Assembly: GCA_037044905.1 (NCBI GenBank)
Contig: JBAOKB010000043.1
Coordinates: 37,877-101,876, forward strand
Direction of reading: 5' to 3'
Source of the DNA: Hortaea werneckii
Lineage: Eukaryota > Ascomycota > Dothideomycetes > Mycosphaerellales > Teratosphaeriaceae
DNA: 64,000 nt
Part shown: positions 52,815 to 63,267 of the stretch, piece after piece
Position numbering within the stretch: position 1 is the stretch's first letter
Layout: the number at the start of each line of letters is the position of its first letter
Program-made: the position numbers and the translations under genes
Notes under the pieces: generated by a model
Told to the model about the DNA's origin: nothing
Seen by the model: the letters and a program-made list of their open reading frames with translations, nothing else
Database searches by the model: none

Positions 52815-55800
52815 TTACTTGCCACCGCTCTTGCGACCGCGGGCCCGCGACTTTGCCGCGCCACCAGAAGCTGTCGTGTCCTCACTAGCGGCACGAGAGG
52901 TCCCGTTGGGCGTGCCCTTCACGCCGTTGACGGTTTTGTTCTACGTCAAAGAGTTAGCATGGTCTTCTAGTTCATTAAGAGTGAGCATGATACGTACCTT
53001 GGCAGTCCCGGTGCTACTCCTGCCCTTCTTCGCGGCGGGCTTCTCTTCCTCTTCCTCCTCCTCGTCCGCCTCCTCTGCACCCCGCTTGTTCTCCTTGGCT
53101 GGAGGCCCACCCTCGAATTCCCTCGTCACGGTCGTAATGAGGGTCGCGCATCGCCTGCTAAGCTCCTGGGGCGTCCGGCTGAGGAAGAACCAGTCGAACC
53201 TGAATAAGGGGCTCTCACGGATCTCATCTCGGATCTTCTCGTACAATCCTTCCGAGTCCAGACCGTACTTGTCAAGCATCACAAGCAAGAAGCGGTCTTC
53301 CTCTTCGGTGTACACCTTCTTGTTCGTGGTCGAGACGGTGTAGTTCAGTTTCAACTGCTGCAGCGGGACGCGATACATGCGCATCTTCCTTCTGAGCATG
53401 TCGCGTTGCTGCACCACCCGCCTCTGCCTCTGCTCACCTTCTTCGATTGCTGCGATGTGCTTTTCCCAGTTCTGAATCTGTTGGTACTTCTTCCAGAACA
53501 CCTTGGCATACTTCTTGATCTCGTTTGCGTCCTTGCTGTCCACCTCAAGGGCGATGGTGTCGTAGTTGTTACGTCCGTACTTCGCAGACCCATTGACGAA
53601 CTGTTGGAAGTCACGCTTGTTCCACTCGCCGAAGCCCTCGTTGGTAAGCTTTTCCTTCTCAGCCTGTTCCTTCTCGGTGAGAGGCTCAGCTTCGTCGATG
53701 GCCTGCTGTTCGAGCTCTTGGTCCGCCGTACGCTGCTCAAGTGTGTCTTCCTCACCGTCTGCTAGCGGAGCTTTCAAGTTGTTCTCCTTCCTGAACCATG
53801 CAGTCTCCTTGTCCTGAAGGAAGCCAAGACGAGAGTCGAAGAACTGATAATCATGCATAGCTTGCTGCTTCGGCGCTCTCGGAACCTTCGGTTTGGGATC
53901 CGGCCTAGGGCCGCCGGTCATCAGAGCGTTGCGATAGTACTTATCCATGCTGTAACTCTGCTCCTTGCGCTCACGCTTAGCGGGATTGATCCAGTTGATA
54001 CCGATGTCTTTCTTGCGGTTGATGAAGCTCTCGCCATTCCATTCATACGCACTGGCTGATTCGGTGCTGAATTTCTGTAGATCATCAAGACCCAATTTCT
54101 CGTACTTGGCATTCATTTGTTTTGTCTTCTCTTCACCTTGGCGGAGAATGTCGTCGAAATCAGTCTCTGTGAGCTCCCCATCTTTGGTGAAGGCGCCGCC
54201 TTCCTTCGAGTCATTGAAGATGTTTTCGGCGCCGTGCTGAATCATGCCCAGCAACTCGTCTTTAGATGCAGCCTGCTTGGCCTGTTGCTGAGTGCGACCC
54301 TGCTGAATGACCAGCTGGTCGAGACGCAACTTCTGCGCAGCACGTTCCAGCACCTTTTCTTCGATGGCTTTCTCAGTGACGAAGCGGAAGACGTGGACCT
54401 GCTTCGTCTGGCCAATACGATGAGCACGGTCCATAGCTTGCAGATCGGCTTGAGGATTCCAGTCAGAGTCGAACAGAACCACGATGTCGGCCGACGTCAA
54501 GTTAATGCCAAGACCACCAGCGCGAGTAGTGAGCAGGAAGAGGAACTTTTCGGACTCCGGCTTGTTGTACTCGTCGATTGCGGCAATACGGTCCTCGTGC
54601 GCAGTTGAGCCATCAATACGGCAGTACTGATAGCCTCGCATAACAGAGTAATCCTCGAGAATGTCCAGGACACGGGACATTTGGGAGAAAATGAGCACAC
54701 GACTACCCTGCGCCTGCATTTTCTTCAGCAACTTATCGAGCATAGTCATCTTGGCCGCGTTGAAGACCAGGTGCTCGTCTGTCGTGTAGGGCGGACCAGG
54801 CTCGGCGCCATCGAACAGGTATGGGTGGTTGCAGCATTTGCGCAGTTGCATGACGATGTTGAGGAGACGGGTCTTGCTCTCCTTCTTACCGCCAGCACCG
54901 TTGACAGCATCAATGTCTTTTTCAATGATGTTCCTGTACCATTTGATTTGCATCTCGCTCATGCCCACATACAAGTTGATCTCCTTCTTCGGCAACAGGC
55001 TCTTCTCCACGTCGCTCTTGACACGACGCAATAAGAAAGGACGGAGGACACGGTGAAGCTGCTGCACGACGGTGTCCTGATCAGCGTCTTGGTTGTTGAA
55101 CCATTGGTCGAAGGCTTCCGAATCACCGAAGACGTCGGGAAGCAAGAAGTTGAGAAGTGCCCACAACTCATGCAGGTTGTTCTGAAGTGGTGTACCAGTG
55201 ATCAACAACCGGTTTCGTGAGTTGAAGACACGGATGATCTGTGCAAGTGAAGATTCCTCGTTCTTGATACGGTGCGCCTCGTCGATGATGATGTACTCCC
55301 AAGCGAACTTCTTCAAGTGACTCTTCTCTCTCAGGATCATCTCGTAGGACGTTATGCAGACGTCGAACTTCTCCTCCAGCAGGCAGTTGTTGATGAGCTC
55401 GTGACGCTCTTCCTTCGCACCCTGGAGCACGAGGACCTCAATCTCTGGTATCCATTTGGAGAGCTCACGTGCCCAATTGTCAAGGGTGGACTTGGGGACA
55501 GCGATCAGATGGGGACCAGTGATACCTTGCACGAAGCGTAGATAACCCAAGAACGAGATGGTCTGGAGCGTCTTGCCCAGACCCATCTCATCTGCGAGAA
55601 TGCCGGAGATACCGTTCTCGTGCAAGTTAACAAGCCAGTTGAGGCCAGCCACCTGGTAATCCCTCATTTCTCCGCCCTTGATGAAGCTTGGGCTCTCGCG
55701 GAAAATCGTGCGATCCTCGTCATCCACATGCTTTCCCTGACGGAGAAGCTCGGCGTCCTCTTCCTTCTCAGTCCGCCTTCTGCGTTCGCCTCCTGCCCCT

Positions 55801-56180
55801 CCTTTCCGTTTGCTGCCGGCTTTGTGCGCAGCTTCCTCTTGGTCTTGGCGGTCGATCTCCTCCATGACCCTCCTGATCTTCGGATCCGGGTTGGTGTCGA
55901 TGAAGTGCCTGAATAAATCGGTCAAGCCCAGTAGGTATCTGAAACGCCTGATTGTGTCTTCGTCCTTGTCCTGGCCAAGCCTGTCATGTTTCTTGCCGAA
56001 CATACTCTTGCGCAGCTGATTGCCTTCCCAGCGCTTCTTGCGGCCGTCGATTCCAGCATCGCCGGCCACACTAGGGTCACGGGTTGGGTTGGACTCGGTA
56101 TCGGTATAGTCGGGCGTGTCGATCATGCTGGTGTCGGGCATGGTGCTATCGCCAGCACCTACAGTGTTTGCGCCACTCAT
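52815..56180 (-). CDS. ISWI-family ATP-dependent chromatin remodeller
   Basis: Two exons, 56180-52998 and 52940-52815, joined over a 57-bp GTACGT...GTAG intron, give 1102 aa; without the splice the last 41 residues would be lost. The ISWI order is complete. The N-terminus is acidic, with a basic KKRWEGNQLRKSMFGKKHDR stretch (AutoN-like position). The SNF2 ATPase includes GILADEMGLGKTLQT (about 193-207), DEAH at 300-303, ITGTPLQNNLHELWALLNF and the helicase C block VLIFSQMSRVLDILEDY with DRAHRIGQTKQVHVFR. HAND, SANT (FGEWNKRDFQQFVNG) and SLIDE (FLLVMLDKYGLDSEGLYEKI) domains follow. The C-terminus is Lys/Glu-rich with a basic RARGRKSGGK end. ISWI motors space nucleosomes in the nucleus. Filamentous ascomycetes often have one main ISWI; I cannot tell Isw1-like from Isw2-like here. 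Confidence 0.96.
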
Positions 56181-57221
56181 GGTGGTGAAGAAGAGGGGGG
56201 AGTTGTTTGCTCCTCAGTAGGTCCGAGCCCCCAAGATTGAAATCTGTAGAACCAGGGTATGACGTGTCGCGCGGAGTTACACGCGCTTTTCGCGTCGCGG
56301 ACGCCCTTGAAGACGCGTTTGGACAATGGCCGATGTTGATGCGATGGTTTGCCAACAGCTTGTCGCGTGGCTGCAAGCGTTGCAATGTTGGCGAGGAAGG
56401 AGGAAGTTCAGAAGGCGACTTACTTGGGCTTGAGTTGCAACGACGCGGCAGACGGAATTGCTGCGCGCTCGCGCCAACGCGCCTGTCACGTCCAGGAGCG
56501 TCCGCTTAGATAATCCATGAAATTAACACTGGTACTTAATGGAAGTTGATTGCGATGCTGCACTGCCTATTGCGCACGAATTGATGACGAGTTTGATTGA
56601 GCTTTCGATTGATCAATGTGCGTTTGGCCGCCTAGTACCTCGTACAGTAGCGTACGGCCTAGACAGCTGATTGGCGAGGTATCTTCCGACTACTATCGGG
56701 ACTGAGAGACACCTTCCGCCTTAGCTGTGTCGAGTGCACTTGGTCATCATCTAGTGAGCCTCTGACGACTTTCGAAAACTTGTATTGTCTCATCAGACAT
56801 AGTCATTCCGCGGCACACTGCGCAGCCTGCACGGCGAATCTTCTCATTTCGCCACCATGTCAGAGCCCTGCATCTCCTCCCGTGGGCCCCCTCCTCACTG
56901 TGGAGACGAATCAACCACAAAGCGGGGATCGGCCTTCTCACCTTCCTCTTTAAGCCATGGTATACACTTCTTATGCAGGAACCGAACGCTTTAATCATCT
57001 TCTCGCGAATCACGAGACCGGGAAGACTGCACACCATACTGCTAGAGAGAAGTGCTACGGCGTCTTTGTCGGATGAATCAATCCGGGCGTCATTGCCTGT
57101 GCAGGCCTAACCCTAGCTAAGGTATAGGTTTAAGAAGGCCATGGAACACTGCCTTTCATTTCTCACCGCACTTCACCCCCCATCGCCTCTGCACGAAGCT
57201 TTCGTCTCGGGCATCACGGAT
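56181..57221. promoter_or_regulatory. Divergent promoter region of ISWI and glucoamylase genes
   Basis: A 1.04-kb spacer between genes read outward. No AmyR-type CGGN8CGG site was found by eye; CGG triplets near 57069-57085 have different spacing (N11). An in-frame ATG at 57141 lies upstream of the preferred glucoamylase start. Confidence 0.4.
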
Positions 57222-59267
57222 ATGAAGAGCTTCCTCAAGATAGCCCTCTGCGGGCTCACCTACTTTACATCTGCTCTTGGTCAGAGCTGTCAGACTACCA
57301 CCCTCAGGTCTACAGTGCCGTCCGACAGTAACGTTGCTCTCGGCAGCTACTCCTACTGTGGCGGCACCTTCAACGCTACTGCGTACATCGCAAATGTCAA
57401 CTACAACAAAGTCGTGACGCTGTACTACACGAATCGGCAGAATGAGAGTACACCACTTTCCAGCTTGACGTTCGGCTACTCTAGCAGCATAGACGATGGC
57501 AGCTGGGAGCTGTGGACCACAAGGTAAGTATAATCTAGCCTTCTAGACTATTCATGCTCACATGAATTTCGCAGCACGCCAGTTTACATTGATGGCATTA
57601 CCGAGCTCCTCAACCTCACCTACCGAGCAACTGACATTGGCGAGACCTACGTGCAGCAACTAGGCCTCTCTGTCGATGCCACTGGAGCACCAGAGCCGAG
57701 CCTGGCAGCTCCTCCGGCTCCCTACGCTTCGCCCCTTGGGTTTGGCGATGATATCACCGACTGGCTTGCAGTCAAAGGGAATCCCAATGTAGACTCCGAA
57801 GCCAAACTTGCCTTCCAGCGCATGTTCCTGAACATTAATCCGGCCGTAGAAGGCGCAGTCGACGGTGTGGTCGTCGCTGCTCGCAGCGGTCCAAGTTACG
57901 AACAAAAGGATCCCGACTACGAGTACACCTGGGTGAGAGACGCTTCGCTAACGATGGATGTGGTGGCAACTCTCTACTCGGCTGCGACTAAGAGGAAAGT
58001 CAAGCAGCAGTATGAGGAGATTTTATTTGAGTACGCTGGGGCCAGGGCAACGGAACAGAATGATCCAGATCTGATTACGGGACTCGGTGAGCCAAAGGTT
58101 AGTCAAACGACCTTCATAAGGCTAAGGTCGTGAATCCCAATACTGATTTTCAACCAGTTCTACCTCAACAACACGGCGTTCACTGGCCCATGGGGTCGAC
58201 CGCAGAATGATGGCCCCGCGACATCTGCCATTACACTGATGGAGTTTGCGAACAGCTACCTAGAGGACGGTGGAGATGTGAATACTATCCAGCAGAAGGT
58301 ATACGACTCGGCGACTTATCCTTCGGAAGCACCTGTCTTGAAGGATCTGCTCTTTGTGGCAAACAACTGGTCTTCGCCGTCTTTCGACCTTTGGGAGGAA
58401 GAGGAGAGCGACCACTTCTACACGCGCATGGTACAACGTCGGGCGCTGGTCATGGGTACGGACTTTTCCACCAAGATGGGAGATCCTAGTACATCCGCGA
58501 TCCTCTCTTCCGCTGCCAATGCATTGACCGATACATTGAGTCAATTCTGGGATCCCAACCGAGAAATTCTGCTATACGAGTACGGTCCTGTGCTGAAAGG
58601 AAAGTCAAGCTACTTGGACATTGCGGTCGTGCTTGGTGTCAATCACGGATACGCTGGCGATGGCGTCTACAGCTACACCAACGACGAGGTTCTATCATCG
58701 GCTCTGCGCATCTCGACCTCGTTCCTCGACGTATACCCGATCGCCAGCACTCACATGGACTCCTCGGGCCAGGTCCTCGGCATTCCTGTTGGTCGCTACC
58801 CAGAAGATGTATACAATGGCACCGGAACCGAAGAGAACGGCGGTAATCCATGGTACCTCTGCACGGCCGCTATGGCACAGTTCCTCTACTCGGCATCCAA
58901 CGAGTACAACGATGCGGGCAGCATAACCGTAACGGATGTCTCAAAGTCCTTCTTCGACTACTTCGCCCCGACCGCGAATCTACAAGCCGGTCAGACCTAC
59001 AAGTCCCGCTCGAAGCAGTACAGGCAAGCAATCGACAGTCTTCACGGCTGGGGCGACGCTTTCATGCGGACGGTCAAGTACTACACACCGGAAGATGGAC
59101 ATCTGGCTGAGGAGTATAACCGCGACACTGGCGCCCCGCAGGGTGCTGGCGATCTGACTTGGAGTTATGCCAGCGTGCTTACTGCAGCATTCGCGCGAGC
59201 GGAAGCGATTGGCCGCAAGCCGTATGTTAAGCATGTGGCAAATATGGGCGTCGAGCCAAACTCATAA
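57222..59267 (+). CDS. Secreted glucoamylase: N-terminal CBM21-like starch-binding domain plus GH15
   Basis: Three exons (57222-57523, 57575-58097, 58158-59267; introns 51 and 60 bp) give 644 aa. The start at 57222 is preferred because it gives a clean signal peptide (MKSFLKIALCGLTYFTSALG); the in-frame ATG at 57141 would bury it. Residues about 30-130 match the N-terminal CBM21 pattern of Rhizopus glucoamylase (YNKVVTLYYTN, SSIDDGSWELWTT). The GH15 catalytic domain follows: YTWVRDASLTMDVVATLY, SFDLWEEEESDHFYT with the general-acid Glu (about residue 355), GYAGDGVYSY, NPWYLCTAAMAQ and LAEEYNRDTGAPQGAGDLT with the base Glu (about 592), then LTWSYASVLTAAFAR. It releases glucose from the non-reducing ends of starch and glycogen outside the cell. 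Unlike Aspergillus enzymes it lacks a C-terminal CBM20. Confidence 0.95.
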
Positions 59268-59628
59268 TAGGTGGTTGCGACCTGTCGAATATTGGCAATA
59301 ACCGTAGTCTTAGACCGAATGTCGGTACTGCCATGTTGCTAAGACATCCATCGTCGAGGGTCTGCGCCCTGCGCTTTTTATGACATGAGACTTTTACAAA
59401 CATTCCACTACTTTTTCACTTTTGAGAAATCGTTTGCTGATCTCCGTGGCGGTCTATGGTGGCAAGTTTCATATTTGAGACATTTGAGACATGCGGAACG
59501 CTGGCTCGGGACCTGTCTGCGTTTGCACTGGATCAAGATGAAATACCAGGCAAGTCGGTTCCTCTGATGCATACAGATTCCCTGATAACTCTTGCACTCT
59601 GTCAATTACCAGACGGGCCGCTTTTACC
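59268..59628. other. Intergenic spacer
   Basis: A 361-bp stretch between the glucoamylase stop and the membrane-protein start. Nothing was recognised beyond 3' and promoter sequence. Confidence 0.35.
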
Positions 59629-60549
59629 ATGAACAGCTCTCCAATCCCAGCATCTGAGATCCTTCCACATTTCCCTTCCCCGGAGATTCCATCGCTTCCC
59701 CTGGTTTTCTACATACCGACTGTCCTCTCCTTGGTAGTCTCAGCTGTAGTCAGCTTCTGTTACAGCAGAACCAAAACACCCAAGATTCCAGGAGCAGACC
59801 AACGGCGTATAGTCCAGTGTTGCGCGTGGACCACTGAGGCGATGCAATGGATCATCCTGCTCTCCTGTGCGGTGAACATGCATCTTGCAACTCCGGTGAA
59901 GTCGATACACGATGAACCTGCTAAATCGATTATTGGAATCGGCGTGATGTGGACTTTCCTTCTTCGCCTACACTGGCTTGCTCTTGAAATGATTGATTGG
60001 ATCGACGGTTGGATGAACGGCGAGGGAGATTCCATCGCCGACGGATTGCAGCCTTTCATGCTGACCCGAGCTGCCGCTACGAAAGCCTGGTCAATCGCTA
60101 GTCCGCCGGAGCGCGAACTGCCAATTCAAACAAACCCGCCATTCCCACCATCATCTCGGCCGCAAGATCTCCATCTACAGCTGCCTTGCAATGTCGACTT
60201 GAAGCCATCAACCCTGTCCAGTGCTCAATCAGAAAGGCGTTCCTCCCGGTGCAGCATATCATCTGAAACTTCGATGGAGCCTCAATCCTCCACGACCCCA
60301 GCGGTGTGCACCTCAAGACTCAGACGCCACTCAGAGCCAACATCGAGCCTGACACCGCTCAAGCAGTTTTTCAACCTGGACTATAGCTTGCCGCCATTTG
60401 CGCTGGAAGAAATCAATGCAGCCAATACAGATACAGTGCTGAGCACCGCAGCAGCGACACCAAACTGTAACAGTATAGACCTGTCTCCAGCAATCTCGAT
60501 CAGGACAAGCTGGGTGAAGGCCTGCGTGGAGCAATTCGAAGCATTGTAG
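59629..60549 (+). CDS. Membrane protein of unknown function with disordered tail (306 aa)
   Basis: A single open frame starting at ATG 59629 in a good context (TTACCATGA). The N-terminal half has three membrane segments: LVFYIPTVLSLVVSAVVSF (about residues 25-43), EAMQWIILLSCAVNMHL (about 70-86) and SIIGIGVMWTFLLRLHWLAL (about 100-120), followed by an acidic MIDWIDGWMNGEGD. The second half is cytosolic-looking, Ser/Pro/Thr-rich, with SSRCSISSETS and SLTPLKQFF islands. I do not recognise the family. The gene converges on the cation exchanger with 195 bp between stops. It could be a lineage-specific gene. Confidence 0.55.
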   Translation: MNSSPIPASEILPHFPSPEIPSLPLVFYIPTVLSLVVSAVVSFCYSRTKTPKIPGADQRRIVQCCAWTTEAMQWIILLSCAVNMHLATPVKSIHDEPAKSIIGIGVMWTFLLRLHWLALEMIDWIDGWMNGEGDSIADGLQPFMLTRAAATKAWSIASPPERELPIQTNPPFPPSSRPQDLHLQLPCNVDLKPSTLSSAQSERRSSRCSISSETSMEPQSSTTPAVCTSRLRRHSEPTSSLTPLKQFFNLDYSLPPFALEEINAANTDTVLSTAAATPNCNSIDLSPAISIRTSWVKACVEQFEAL

Positions 60550-60744
60550 GGTTGAAGAAGTTCGCGAAGCACTTGCGAACAATCAGCTGGAAGAAGCGCT
60601 TAACTGCATGCACCGCCTAGTGAAAAGTACCCAAGCTGCCAGGCTGGTTTGGAGCTCGAAAAGATCTATCATCAATTAACAAGTATGTATATAGAACACA
60701 AAACCCGTCCCACGCAAAAAAATACAAATGCGTCAATTCCCATA

Positions 60745-62399
60745 TTATTCCCCATTTTCATGCCTCGTTTCCTCCAGATCCGCCTGTGGTCCCGGAACCA
60801 GACCCCAGGCGCCTTTGCCGATAGAGTCGCCTCGGTAGCTGACCACTATGCCTACCACGATAGGGCCGATGATGGTGTTCAGCAGGATAGCCCAGATAGC
60901 GGTCAAGAAGCCCGCTGAAGTGACGTAGGGCGTATTGTTGTAGCCGATTTCTACAATCAGCAGTCCGATTTCACCTCTTGCCACCATCGCAGCGCCCAAT
61001 AACAAGCCCGGCCATGAGCCACCGCCCGCAGCCTGCGTGGGCGTATCGACACCTTTGACGGTTGATTGAACCCGGCGAATGTTCGGGCGAGGGGGTCCAT
61101 TTCCATTGGCGTTTCCGTTTTCGCCACCATCCGCTTCTGCTTCCTTCTCACGCTGGATGGCTTTCTCCTCTTCTGGCTTCCTTGGTCGCTTGACCGCTGC
61201 CCAGATCGGGATCCAGACGCCGACGAAGAACTTGCTCAACAGCATGAGCAGTGTGTACACGACGCCATGCCAGATGGCAGAGCCGGTCCACAGGTCCAGG
61301 AAAGGGATGGCGAATCCTATACTAGCAAAGAACAGTGGCTCTAGTACGAACTTCTGAAAGTCAAGGCAGTAGGCCTCGAAAGTGTGAACGAAAGTCGGAC
61401 TCTTGTGTTTTTGATTCTCGCCCTCCTCGCGGCTAAGGACAACGAAGGGACCTTCGGGATGCTTGGAAGGCAAGTAAGTCAGGAAAGAGCCTGCCAAGAA
61501 CGCACCGAAGAGGATACTCGTGCCTGCGTACGCGGCAATCGAGATGAAGGCACACAGGACCAGGATCATGAGGACGATGTTCGAGATGTGGTCGAACTTC
61601 GCGAACCGTCTTTCGATGAATTTCCGGAAGAAAGGTGCCAAGACCCATTTGGACAGGACAGGCGTCAAGATGGCCATCAGCGCACTCGCCAAGATCGGTC
61701 TTCCAATGAGCCAGCCGAGATTCACGCTGCTGTCTCCAGCTAAGTCGCCGAGGTCGTGGATGACCGAAGACATGACAAGTCCCGTGACATCGTCGATGAC
61801 CGCTGCACTGACAAGTACAGCACCGACCCGCGTTTGGGAGAGATCCACAGATTTGGAGGCTCCAGAAATGACAGCAAAAGTCGTGCCCAGACTGGTAGCA
61901 GATAGCGCGGCTCCAATGATGAAGCTCTCAACAGCTCCATATCCGTATCCCAGGTAGAGCAGCAAGTAGCTGAAGGCGATAGGCAGGATGACACCGGTTG
62001 CCGCAGCGCAGACACTAAGGGAGAAATTTGCCTTCAGAAGATCCATACGGGCTGTCAGGCCGCCCTCAAAGATGATGAGAATCAAGCCGATGTAGCCCAG
62101 GTAGAGGAAAGTCTCCTGCCATGTCCTTTCTAGGATATTGGCCAAAGGCTTGCCGTAGATAATACCGATCGCGATGGGTCCGATGATACCTGCGCGGATG
62201 ACCTTGCTGGAGACATACTCGGCGAGCCAGAGGAAGGTGAAGAACGAGATGATGATCAGGATCTCGACGACTGTAGATATGTTAGTCGCTTCGCTAGGCA
62301 CATCATAAAGGACGTAGACGGCTTACTCGTAGGCTCATGGTACTGCAGGAAGCGACCACCGGAGCCGCCAGACTCGCCGCCACCGCTTTCGCCTGCCAT
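60745..62399 (-). CDS. CPA2-type monovalent cation/proton antiporter
   Basis: Two exons, 62399-62327 and 62270-60745 (56-bp intron), give 532 aa starting MAGESGGGESGGSGGRFL. The splice is needed because the long exon lacks an ATG. About 12 membrane helices are visible: EILIIISFFTFLWLAEYV, GIIGPIAIGIIYGKPLAN and GYIGLILIIFEGGLTARMD open the protein. The core carries SAAVIDDVTGLVMSS with the two adjacent aspartates (about 184-185) that mark the electrogenic CPA2 group, and the later FASIGFAIPFLDLW and MVARGEIGLLIVEIG helices. A charged loop of about 60 residues (KRPRKPEEEKAIQREKEAEA) separates the last helices and is probably regulatory. It should exchange Na+ or K+ for H+ at the plasma or an internal membrane. 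Specific ion and location are not determinable from sequence. Confidence 0.92.
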
Positions 62400-63267
62400 G
62401 CGAGGCTTGCTCGACCGAAGCCTTCTTGTGTCTCGAACACAAGACTCTCAGCGCGGGCGCGCGCGCGTGTAATCAAACAGTTCGCGACACCTGCTGGGCG
62501 GAAACTCTATCTGAAAGGTTTCTTGGTCCACGCCCTCCACGTGCGAGGACGCGTTTAATTATGTCAAGGTGGAGGGTAGTACAAAAAGATATCTCTTCGC
62601 CTCAGAGGGTTACGTCAAAATGTGTAGAGAGAGCAGAGGAAAGAGATCCATACCAAGCCTCTGGTTCATCTTGGCTTCTTGGGAGCCGGGCAGAGCGCTG
62701 ATGACAAGCTTCAATGTTGGAGTTGACATCAACTATGACCTGCGTGAAGTCTAAATGGAATGTCACCCACATGAGCTTAGCTATCTCGTCAATCATAGCA
62801 AATCTTGAAGGACGGCTGTTTTCTTTCGCCTTGTGCAGTTGTATTGAACGTAGCGCATGTTGTCAAGTCTCGACCTTGAGGCCGACGCGGTGGAGTCGCG
62901 ATTTCTTGGGAGCAGCCCATCAAGCCGGATCGGCAATGCACAGGACAAGCCAAGACGACCGCGCGTGTTGCACGACGCCGGTGAGCATCCTTTAGCTACT
63001 GATCTTCTCCATCCAATCAAGGAGCAGCCATAGGCCGTCCATTAGCCTCTGCCTGTTGCACGTGGAAGGTAATAAATGACTCCTCCAATGCTGCGTAAAG
63101 GGCTTTTGACAAGCCAGCTGAAAACGGAGTGGCACGAAGGGCGACTTATACCTCCCACTCTTGGACTAATAAACCGGCAATCAGGTGAATGTATTATACT
63201 AGCAACCCTCGCATATTCTCGCAAAGCTCCAAATCTATTAAACAAGAGACTACGAATGCATAACTTT
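62400..63267. promoter_or_regulatory. Exchanger upstream region
   Basis: An 868-bp spacer between two minus-strand genes, containing the promoter and leader of the antiporter gene and the 3' end of the edge gene. A short GC-alternating stretch (gcgcgggcgcgcgcgcgtgt) occurs at about 62451-62470. No gene is supported. Confidence 0.4.
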
